NCBI RefSeq assembly: GCF_024166365.1
Contig: NC_064830.1
Location: 85,492,721-85,556,720 of the forward strand
Direction of reading: 5' to 3'
DNA: 64,000 bases
DNA from: Elephas maximus indicus
Taxonomy: Eukaryota; Chordata; Mammalia; Proboscidea; Elephantidae
A program made the translations under genes and the position numbers. A model generated the notes under the pieces. It saw nothing but the letters and a program-made list of their open reading frames with translations, was not told the origin of the DNA and did no database searches. Of this stretch, positions 11,530-21,200 are shown in pieces (position 1 is the stretch's first letter; each line of letters opens with the position of its first letter).

Positions 11530-12600
11530 ATTTCAGAGGCTCCCAAACTTTCTTGGTTCATGGCACTCCTAGGCCAGAAGGAATCCCTACCAATCCTGTC
11601 TATTAAGAGTTAGGTTCAAAAGGTCCCTGGATTGCACAAACAGCTTGCTCTCTCTTGGCTAATTGAAAGGTTGGTAAGATTACGGCCATTGAAAACCCTA
11701 TGGAGTGCAGGTATACTCTGAAATACATGGGGTCGCCATGAGTGGGAATTGACTTGACGGTAATGGGTTAAGTCCAAAAAACTTCATAAGTATTTCCTAA
11801 CAACTCAGTGTCCGCTTGAGAAAAATAAAATAAATTGAAAGGAAAAATATTTTATTTATATTTCATTTCATTCTTAAATAACTACAGCACAAAACTCAAC
11901 CAAAAGAAAAATACTGTCATCTCCTTTTTAAACAACTACATCTGCTCACCAATGGGACATGTGTACTTTTGGGCACTGGCTTCCTCAGACCTTGGAATCA
12001 GGTTGAACACCACCACCCTTACTGTCTCTTCCACCTTGATTTTCATGTGGTACTTGCTTTTGAATCGTAACAACTGCAGTAAAACCAGCTTTGTAAAGAT
12101 ATGCTGTCATTGAAAGGAATGTAGAGACAACTGATATTAAAACTGAACTAGTTCATATGGTGACTGACAGACGTTGGGCATCACTGTGTTTCCGCTGAAA
12201 ACTGAACACGTCCTCCAGCCCCTCTGTGACTTCACTGTGGCTCCCTGGAGTGCCTTGGCATACAATGTGAGAACCATGGGTGTACTTAACAAGATCTCTG
12301 GAGTAGGTGGTCTTGAAGTTGATCTGTTGATCTGGTGAGGTCATCAAGGATCCTCTTCTGGCAAGTTAGTTGCACCTCAGGTCTCAAGATGGCTGTGTCA
12401 CATTCTTGCAGGACACTGCAACCATCACTGCAAGAAAGGACAGGTGGTATCCCAGCTTAAAATGTGACGTGCTTTTACATTCCTTTTGGTCCTTGTGGTG
12501 GATGGCAGACAGGCGCCTACACATGCAGAGACTTTTGCACTGTTGCCCTCCAGATGGGGATAAAAACTAGAGGCCTTGGTCATTTCAGCCATACCTAGGG
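11530..12600. repeat. Probable ancient repeat (hAT-like start), SINE-interrupted
   Basis: Begins CAGAGGCTCCCAAACTTTCT, like the end of old hAT elements, and continues at 11776 after an AfroSINE through about 12600. A short - strand frame at 12347-12153 belongs to it; I considered an unidentified processed pseudogene but have no protein match. Confidence 0.35.
11617..11775 (+). mobile_element. AfroSINE
   Basis: GGTCCCTGGATTGCACAAAC head and ACATGGGGTCGCCATGAGTG, TTGACTTGACGGTAATGGGT tail. Confidence 0.8.
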
Positions 12601-12741
12601 TTGGATGACTGGGAAATCAGCCAGCCAAAGAATTTCTCAAGAAGGTACTATCTCCCTAGCTCATGCTTTTTTCTATTTAATTGTCCAGTGGTTTTGGTAG
12701 ACTGGTACATAGCTTATAGAGATATGTTTAAAAACAAAGCA

Positions 12742-12947
12742 AAAACATCATTGCTGTTGAGTCAATTCAGATTCATGTCATCCCCATGTGTTACAGAGCA
12801 GAACTGCTCTGTAGGGTTTTCTTGGCTGTAAACTTTACAGAAGCAGAGAGCCAGGCCTTTCTTCTGTGGTATGGCTGGGTGGGTTCAAACCACCAACCAT
12901 TAGGTTAGCAGCCAATCACAAACTACTTGAGCAACCCAGGGACCCCT
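12742..12947 (-). mobile_element. AfroSINE
   Basis: TGCTGTTGAGTCAATTCAGA tail to GAGCAACCCAGGGACCC head complement. Confidence 0.82.
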
Positions 12948-13557
12948 AGGGAGATATGCCATGTGAAAATCCTAGGCCAATGGAAATATGTTGTTTTATC
13001 TGAATGACTTCCAGGTTTTCTCTGAAAGACACTGGTTTTGGAGATACTGAAGCCAATCCAGGCTCAAGAGAGGGAGAGGGATGCCTAGGAGGACTGAAAT
13101 CTAATTGGCCTAAGGGCCAGGGAGGACTTGATACCTGAACTGAGATTGGAATGAGAAGTTGGCCAAGAGGGCAGATGAGGACTCCAAATAGAAGGAACAG
13201 GATAAGTGGGGTGAGAACGTGTGACTCATCTGGTAAATTGTTAGAGTTCACACGGCAAGAGATGAGTCAGAGGCTAGGATGCAAAACCTGTGTGATAAGC
13301 TAAGGGAACTTGGTTTTGCCCTGAAAGCCGTGAGAGGTCCCTGAAAAGTTTTAAGTCAGAGAAGGATGTGATCAGTTTGACAGAGTGGGATACAACAACT
13401 ATCTTAGGGCAGGAATTGCACAGCGTCCACGTAATGCCTTTCTTTTTCCTCCTGGGCACATAGCTAGACTGCATTTCCATGATTTTGGAGTCAGGTGAAG
13501 TCAAGTGACTGAGTTCTAGCTAATCAAATACGGGTGAAAGTGGTATTTGCCATTTCT
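12948..13557. other. Intergenic, unrecognised
   Basis: Contains text common in old mammalian repeats (GAGGTCCCTGAAAAGTTTTA, GAGAAGGATGTGATCAGTTT), but no family is assigned and no gene is seen. Confidence 0.4.
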
Positions 13558-13624
13558 AGGCCTAAACCAAAACCAAACCCAGTGCCATTAAGTCGATTCC
13601 GACTCATAGCGACCCTATATCTCC
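13558..13624 (-). mobile_element. AfroSINE tail fragment
   Basis: CAGTGCCATTAAGTCGATTC and CGACTCATAGCGACCCTATA only, abutting the retroposon at 13628. Confidence 0.75.
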
Positions 13625-13627
13625 TTT

Positions 13628-14107
13628 ACAGCCCTGACAGGGAACACAACAGAGAATCCCTGAGGGAGCAGGAGAGCAGTGGGATGCAGACCCCAAAATC
13701 TCGTAAAAAGACCAGGCTTAATGGTCTGACCGAGACTAGAACTCTGGAGGTCATGGTCCCTAGACCTTCTGTTAGCCCAAGACTGGAACCATTCCCAAAG
13801 CCAACACTCTTCAGACAGGGATTGGACTGGACTATGATACTGGTGAGGAGTGAACTTCTTAGCTCAAGTAGACACATGAGACTATGTGGGCAGCTCCTGT
13901 CTGGAGGGGAGATGAGAATGCAGAGGGGGACAGAAGCTGGCTGAATGGACATGGGGAATACAGGGTAGAGAAGGAGTGTGCTGTCTTATTAGGGGGAGAG
14001 CAATTTGGAGTACATAGCAAGGTGTATATAAATTTTTGTATGAGAGACTGACTTGATTTGTAAACTTGCACTTAAAGCACAATAAAAAAAAACTAATTAA
14101 AAAAAAA
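13628..14107 (+). mobile_element. L1 3'-UTR retroposon, 5' truncated
   Basis: Sense copy of the family also present at 15637, 28776 and 58218. It ends GCACTTAAAGCACAATAAAA plus an A-rich tail, which sets the sense strand of the family. Confidence 0.8.
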
Positions 14108-14365
14108 TCTGCCCATTCCTCTACATTCTTTCTTCCCCCATTTGCTGGGGGATGGAGAAGATCCAAGGACCTAGATGGTGGAGCTACAAATAGAAGCAGT
14201 CTGGTTCCCTGAATGACCAGTTGGTGAAGAGCCCTCTCTGGACTATTATGTGAACAAGGAATCAATTTTTAGTATGTTAAGTCACTGAAGTGTTGGGATT
14301 GTTTGTTACAGATCTTAGTCTTCTCTGACAAATACAAAGCTTAATAAACCAAAAAAAAAAAAAAA

Positions 14366-14545
14366 CTTCTGCCATCAAGTCTTGATTCTGATGCATGGTG
14401 ACCCCATGTGTTACAGAGTAGGACTGTAGTCCATAGAGTTTTCAGTAGCTGTGACTTTTCAGGAACAGATCACCAGACCTTTGTTCTGAGGCACCTCTGG
14501 ATAGATTTGAACTGTCAGCCTTTCAGTTAGTAGCCAAGGGATTCA
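14366..14545 (-). mobile_element. AfroSINE
   Basis: CTGCCATCAAGTCTTGATTC tail to CTTTCAGTTAGTAGCCAAGG; head end lost. Confidence 0.78.
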
Positions 14546-14554
14546 AAGAGCATA

Positions 14555-14725
14555 AACCAAAACAAAACCCAAACCCACTGCCGTCGAATCGATTCCGACT
14601 CATAACGACCCTATAAGACAGAACAGAACAGCCCCTAGGGTTTCCAAGGAGCGGCTGGTGGATTCCAACTGCTGACATGTTGGATAGCAGCCAAGCTCTT
14701 GACCACTGCACCACACAGAGCATAA
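14555..14725 (-). mobile_element. AfroSINE
   Basis: A-rich tail then GCCGTCGAATCGATTCCGAC, ATAACGACCCTATAAGACAG, to ACCACTGCACCACACAGAG. Confidence 0.88.
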
Positions 14726-14759
14726 TAAAACCAAAAACCAAACCCTTTGCCGTCGAGTC

Positions 14760-14960
14760 ATTTTATTGGGCACTTGCTCTGAATTGGGCACTGTGCTAAG
14801 TGCATCGTCTCATTTACTCTCCTCAACAATACTATGGGGTAAGTACAACCACTAGTCCATTTGTGCAGAAGGGCAACTGAGGCTGAGAGCGAAGGCAGTG
14901 GGTGAAGTCCAATCCCCAAAACTGGACTCAAGTGTCAAATTATGCCCTGCTGGCTCCCAG
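14760..14960 (-). repeat. MIR
   Basis: GGGCACTGTGCTAAGTGCAT then CATTTACTCTCCTCAACAAT and AACTGAGGCTGAGAG. Confidence 0.65.
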
Positions 14961-15234
14961 CATTACAGAAATGGGTTAAAATAGGGTAAGGCAGGGAGAC
15001 CAGGTGGGGAGTTATTATAGTAATCCCAGCAGGGAGTTTCTGCCTGTGAGATGGGGAAAATAACAGGTTACTGTAAAGGCTAATTGAGAGAACGTGTGTG
15101 AGGTGTCCAATTCAGGGCCTAGCACTCAGCAAGTGTATGTAATAAATGTTAGTTTGGTTTTTTCAAGGGACAAATCAAGAACCAATGAAAGCCTGGACAA
15201 AGGCAGCAAAGAAATATTCAGGAAGGAGCCCTGA

Positions 15235-15636
15235 TAGGACCCTGAGTGGTGCAAATGGTTTGCTCTGGGCTACTAACAGAAAGGTTGAACCCACCCAGCG
15301 GTGATGTGAAAGAAAGGCCTGGCAATCTACTTCTATAAGAGGAAACCCCCCAAAACTCTTTGTTGTCAAGTCGATTCTGACTTACAGTGACCCTATAGGA
15401 CAGAATAGAGCTGCCACATAGGGTTTCCAATGCTGTAATCTTTAAGAAGCAGACTGCTACACCTTTCTCTTGCAGAGCAGCTGCTAGGTTTGAACCACCG
15501 ACCTTTTGATTAGCAGCTGAGAGCTTAACCACTGCACCATCAGGATTCCTTTCTGTAAGATTACAGTCACTGAAAACCCTATGGAGCATAGTTCTACTCT
15601 GAAACACCTGGAATTGCCATGAGTCAGAGTCAACTT
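15235..15636 (+). mobile_element. AfroSINE interrupted by another AfroSINE
   Basis: Head half at 15235-15345 (CCTGAGTGGTGCAAATGGTT, AGAAAGGCCTGGCAATCTAC), resuming at about 15550 (TAAGATTACAGTCACTGAAA) to 15636; its end is displaced past the retroposon to 16321-16345. Confidence 0.78.
15350..15549 (-). mobile_element. AfroSINE inserted in the + strand copy
   Basis: GTTGTCAAGTCGATTCTGAC tail to ACCACTGCACCATCAGGATT head complement. Flanks CTTCTATAAGA and CTTTCTGTAAGA look like a diverged target-site duplication. Confidence 0.8.
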
Positions 15637-16320
15637 TTTTTTTTTAAAGAATTTTTATTGTGCTTTAAGTGAATGTTTACAAATCAAGTCAGTCTCTCAC
15701 ACAAAAACCCACATACACCTTGCCACACACTCCCAACCACTCTTCCCCTAATGAGACAGCCCGCTCTCTCCCTCCACCCTCTCTTTTCGTGTCCTTTTTG
15801 CCAGCTTCTAACCTCCCCCCCTTCATCTCCCCTCCAGGCAGGAGATGCCAACATAGTCTCAAGTGTCCACCTGATCCAAGAAGCTCACTCCTCACCAGCA
15901 TCCCTCTCCAACCCATTGTCCAGTCCACTCCCTGTCTGAAGAGTTGGCTTGAGGAATGGTTCCTGTCCTGGAGCAACAGAAGGTCTGGGGGCCATGACCA
16001 CCAGGGTCCTTCCAGCCTCAGTCAGACCATTAAGTCTGGTCTTATGAGAATTTGGGGTCTGCATCCCACTACTCTCCTCCTCCCTCAGGGGCTCTCTGTT
16101 GTGTTCCCTGTCAGGGCAGTCATCGGTTGTAGCCGGGCACCGTCTAGTTCTTCTGGTCTCAGGATGATGTAGTCGCTGGTTCATGTGGCCCTTTCTGTCT
16201 CTTGGGCTCTTAATCACCTTGTGTCCTTGGTGTTCTTCATTCTCCTTTGATCCAGGTGGGTTGAGACCAATTGATGCATCTTAGATGGCTGCTTGCTAGT
16301 GTTTAAGACCCCAGACGCCA
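15637..16320 (-). mobile_element. L1 3'-UTR retroposon, about 680 bases
   Basis: T-run then TTATTGTGCTTTAAGTGAA to TTTAAGACCCCAGACGCC. Flanked by AGTCAGAGTCAACTT at 15622-15636 and 16321-16335. Same 5' end as the copy at 58218. Confidence 0.88.
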
Positions 16321-16345
16321 AGTCAGAGTCAACTTGATGGCAACA

Positions 16346-18059
16346 GTTTTTTTTTTTTTTTTTTTTGGTTAGCAGTGACAGGACTTGGCAAAGAATGAGG
16401 GAGATGGGAAAGTCGGGGGTTGGACAACCATCTTATGCTGCCATTTATAGGGACGTGGAGGCAACATCTTACACAGTGTTCTGTGGGATGTGGAGGAGGT
16501 AGAGAACAGATCTAAAAATAATCAGTAAGAGCACAAACTCTGAGCCCTTCCAGAGGGCAGGTGTTCAAGAGACTTATAAGAGCATGGACCAACTACCCAA
16601 CTCTTGGCCAGATGTATCCACTTCTTTCCTGAAGCAGTTACTTTTTGTCTAACATGAACTTGGACAAGTTCTTTAACTTCTTTCAGCCTCATTTTTATCA
16701 TCCAAAGATGGGGGTCATAAATAATAGGACTTATCTCATAGGATTATTTTGACCCTGTGCAGAGTGCTTGGCACAGCGTCAGACATGTGGTGAGCAGTCA
16801 GTAAACGATAAAAACTATCACTGGAATTCTCTTATCTCTACATTATTTCTCTACGTCTATGCATATAAACACTCAGATAATAGTTACGAGCACAGAGCAG
16901 AACCTTGCTTGCCTTATTCACTGTAACATCTCCAGCTAGCTCTTAGAATGGTGACGCCTCACAGTATTTAAATATTTTTTGAATGGGTGAATAAGGAAAC
17001 TCGTCTTTCCTTCCTTTCTCCCTCTCTCCCTCCTCCCTTCCTTTCTTTCCTTTCCATCCATCCTTCTATCCATCCATCCATCCATCTTTTCATTCATCCA
17101 CCATCCATCTCAGAAAGACTTAGAAAGGAGCGTCGTGACTGAGCCCACCATTTTTACAATCACGAAAGCCGTGTAACTCTGGGACACTTAACTTTCCTTA
17201 AATTCCATTTTCTCATCTGTAAAATGGCTATAATAATAGTACCTATCTCATAGGGTTGTTGTGAGATTTAAATGAGATAATACATATATTTAGCCCAGTG
17301 CCTGGAACATAGAAAATGCTCAATAAATATGAATTACACATAAATGTAGATTTTTCATCAGTAGATAGTGGTATTGCACTTACCATTTGTGTGGCACTGG
17401 CAAAGCCCTTTACATGTATTAACTCATTTAAACCTGGCAACTCTATGACATTGGTAGTATCACTATGATACCCATTTCACTAAGTAACATGCTCAAAGTG
17501 ACATTGCTAGTTCATGGCAGAGCTGGGATTTAAACCCAGGCAGCCTGTTTCCAAAGTCCACGGGCTTTACCCCTGTGCCACGCTGCTATTTGCTAGCCCC
17601 TGCTGCCCCTCACCTACCAGTGAACTGGTCATCTGTCTATACACTCAGACTTGGATCAGGCTAGCTGGGTGAGTGGACGTACAGGTGCCTCCCATGAGGA
17701 AATATTCATGGGAGTGCGTGGAAAACAATTGAGGGTGATATAGCTGTTGGTCAACATGTACAGTCCCGGCCCTCTGAGGCCCCTCTCAGGCCATCTGTAC
17801 TGGTCTCCTTTGGGCAGTGGAGAGTGACCCAGGGGAGTTGGCCCTCCACCTCGTGCTGTGCGAGCCCTGGACTGCACTGCCCAGGTGACCCAGCCAAGCC
17901 ATTACCTTTTCCCCTTGTTGGCAGAAAGCTCAGCAATCCTTGACACCCCCTCCCCTGCCCTGCCCTGCCCTGTTGAGATTAAAAAAAAAAAGTTTCCTTT
18001 TCTGGGCCTCAGAGCCACCTCCCACTTGGGCTTTATTGCTTTCTTGACACCCTTGGTGA
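16346..18059. other. AQP8 upstream region: MIRs and simple repeats
   Basis: MIRs at about 16660-16810 (+), 17160-17335 (+) and 17370-17585 (-). A CCTT/CCAT simple repeat at 17008-17105. GC-rich unique sequence 17600-18060 with no recognised open frame. Confidence 0.6.
17008..17105. repeat. Simple repeat (CCTT)n/(CCAT)n
   Basis: Runs of TTCCTTCC followed by TCCATCCATCC units. Confidence 0.9.
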
Positions 18060-18199
18060 GCCTCTGCAGCCCTTAAAAAGAGGCAGAACCTGTCATGGGA
18101 TCAGTGGCTCCTGTCCGGGAGGTAAGGGTGGCCAGCACAGCAGGTGCAGACTTCCCAGCAGCTCAAGCAGGAGCTGGGTGCTGTCCCAGCTCAACCCTG
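18060..18199 (+). promoter_or_regulatory. AQP8: AQP8 proximal promoter and 5' UTR candidate
   Basis: A TATA-like CTTAAAAAGAGG at about 18071-18083 and a TTTATTG motif (CDX2-like) near 18033 lie just upstream. Transcription probably begins near 18095-18110, leaving about 100 bases of leader. There is no CpG island, as fits a tissue-restricted gene. All site calls are by eye. Confidence 0.4.
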
Positions 18200-18211
18200 A
18201 TGTCTGGAGAG
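18200..18211 (+). CDS. AQP8: AQP8 coding exon 1 (MSGE)
   Basis: Four codons, MSGE, then a GTGAGC donor. A four-residue first coding exon is the known AQP8 arrangement. The ATG has weak context (C at -3, T at +4). Confidence 0.88.
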
Positions 18212-21200
18212 GTGAGCCCACCCCCGGCATCTTTCTCTCCCACCTGGCAGCCCAAGGGGTTGCTGAAAATTCATTCCAGGTTGAAGGGTCGGCTCCTCCT
18301 GTCTGGTCTCTCCTCCCACTCGGGCCCACTCTCTCTTTCTCCCTCTGCAGGTAGCTGAGGCCATGTGTGACCTAGAATTTGGCGGTGGCAAGGTGAAGGA
18401 GCACAGCACCAGTGACAGGTGGCATGTGCCTTGGTATGATCGGTTTGTGCAGCCCTGTCTGGTTGAGCTGCTGGGCTCAGCCCTCTTCATCTTCATTGGG
18501 TGCCTGTCGGTTATCCAGAACCAGAGCGACACTGGGTCGCTGCAGCCGGCCGTGGCCCAAGGGCTGGCCTTGAGCCTTCTCGTTGCCATATTGGGGAACA
18601 TCAGGTGAGACGAGTGCCAGGCAATCAGCCTGTAATTTGGGGAGCTGGGTGTGGGCATGGCTGCTGGCAGGGACCCCTGGGCACTCACTCAGGGTTCCAG
18701 GAGGCACTGAAGATGGGAGTGTGGGATGGGGAGTCAGACTGCCTGGGTTCAAGCTTCACTCTGCAGCCTATGAGCTCTGTGGCCTTGGCTAAGTCAGTCC
18801 CCAAACCAAAGCTCCCCGCGTATAAAATGGGAATAATAGATTGCTTTAAAAATTATCTTCTTTTTCAAGCCTACACATATATAGGGCTAACCATTTGCCA
18901 GGCACTATTCAAGCACTTCATAAATATTAACTCATCTAATCCTCACAACAACGCCGTGGGGTAGGTACTATGGTTATTCCCATTTGCAACTGTGGAAGAG
19001 AAAGATCTTGCAACTTGTCCAAGATTGTATGGCTATGTAGCCGCAGAGCCAGCAGTCAAGCCCTGCCTGACTGGCTCCATCGCCTGAACCTGTATGCCTC
19101 ATGGAGGAGACAGGAGAATTGAATAAGGACAAAAGCTTGGCACATATTAGGTGCTTAGCCAATATTGCTTTCAGTGCTACTGTTATCCTTAGAAAGGAGA
19201 TTTTACTCCAGCCTAGGGTCTTCCTGTGGGTCTGCAGACACAGGCAGAAGAGCATCCCAGCCTGCCAGAGGGTGAGTAGAGGGGAGGTGCCGGGAGAGTG
19301 GAGGGGCTCCTCTTGCCTTTTCTGCCAGTGCAGATGGGAGCTCAGTGGGCTCCCAGGAGAACCACAGTAATGATCAATATCTAGGACATGGCTGGTCTGT
19401 ATTTAATCCCATTCAGAAAATAGACCTGAATAAGGAAATTGAAATACTGTTTCCCAGAAAATCAGAATAGGAAGATGGAGAAATTTAATGTCCTTCTTTA
19501 AAAGTCCAAGGAAGCTGCAGGTAGAATAAAAGGACATGGTCTTTGGTTTAGAAGGGTCCAGGGTTGAATGCAGCCTTTGTCACTTAGCTTGGTGGTCAGA
19601 GCCAGTAGCTGAACGTCTTTGTCCACAGTGGTATAAATGGGGGTAATAATAGCTTATTGAGTAATAATTTATTGAATACTAACAATATGCTAGACCTGGC
19701 AGAGCTGGGATTTGAAGCCAGGCCAGCTGGCTGGAGAGACCGTCTCTTATGCACTCCAGTCCAGTGCCTCTCTGTCACACTATTCTTTTATTCAATGATT
19801 TGCTTTTTCTACAAATATTTATTGAGCACCTATGAGGCTGTTGAGTGGATCCAAGACAATGTATGTAAAGCACCCAGCACAGCACTTGGTACACAGTAGG
19901 TATTCAATAAATATCTATTGAATGAATGAACGAATGAACTAAAAAAAAAGTCTTGATTGTTTTGCTGTTAATGAGTGTGAAGTTACTCTAGGGAGTATGT
20001 GTTGTCCTCAGATGGTCTAGCCTTCTCCTGGTTGAGCCATACTCTGAGTAACAGTTTTTTTCTTCATTTGGGCTTGGGGAGATGGTGGAGAGGAGAGGTC
20101 AATGACCTGAGAGAGTTTTAACTACGGTTTCCTGAGAGAGGTCAGCGTCCCCCACCACCACGTCTGTGCGTTAGCAGAGCCAGGCTAAGCTTGATCATGG
20201 CCCCAAGTAGAGACCAACTGACCCCTTTTCCTGGTCATCTGCCTGGCCCCTCCCTACTTATTGAGCCGGAGCATCAGCTGGTGCTTCCCAATAATTTATG
20301 AAGTTTGTGGGGTCTGGGTTTAGGGCAGGAAAGGGGCTGCTCTTCTTTTCCTGGCTCTCCACCATATCCCTCACCCGACCCCTGGCACCTCACGAAAATG
20401 TGGGAGATGTGGTGCCTGTCTCTAGTTGGGCTGGGAACGTTGACTGGCCCTGGCCCTGCAAAGACAGCCTGGGCAGCTGGTTGGGACACATTTTCACAGG
20501 TGACAGCCCGGATGTCAGCCCTAGACTTTGACCTCATGACTTCTTTCTTCTCTTGCTGGTTCTAGCGGCGGACACTTTAACCCTGCGGTGTCCCTGGTGG
20601 CTATGCTGATTGGAGGACTCAACCTGATAATGCTCTTTCCCTACTGGATCTGCCAGCTGTGCGGTGGACTGATCGGGGCCGCCTTGGCCAAGGTGGGTGA
20701 CCCCGAGGGGGTTGGGCTGGTGGTTCCAGCTCTGATGGGGCTGCTGGAGGGGTGTGTTTGAGAGGGGCGGCGGGGAGGTCCTACTCTTTGCTGGTTTTCT
20801 CCAGTGGAACAAATCCCTTTACTGCTGGGGAGGGGGACACTTAAAGGGCCTACGTGTTTGGACACAGCCCTTCCTTGGACAGACCAGGAGGCAAAATCCA
20901 GGACGTAAGTTTTTTCTTCCTGACCCCAATTCTTGCAATGGAGTGGATTTGGATAGTTCTAGTATTTTTTCTTTCATTCAGTCTACAAATATCTCACTGA
21001 GCTCTGAGTGAGAATACAAAGGCGAATATGGTTATTCTCCTTAAGAAACTCCTGCACTAACTTTCCCATATGTTCTCCGGTTTGCTCACTTTTAAGCAGT
21101 TACTCTACACCTGATGGGAGTCTGTATTTCATTTGTTTGGAATCCTCACATCCCAAAAGGAAGGCTATCCCTAGATTTTTTATACCTGTACACACATAAC

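Noticed and set aside
12153-12347. Possible processed pseudogene on the - strand
   Set aside because: No protein recognised; the surrounding text resembles an ancient repeat that begins near 11530.
15669-16172. 167-residue frame whose translation recurs at 58235-58740
   Set aside because: The similarity comes from two copies of the same retroposon DNA read on its antisense strand, not from a conserved protein.
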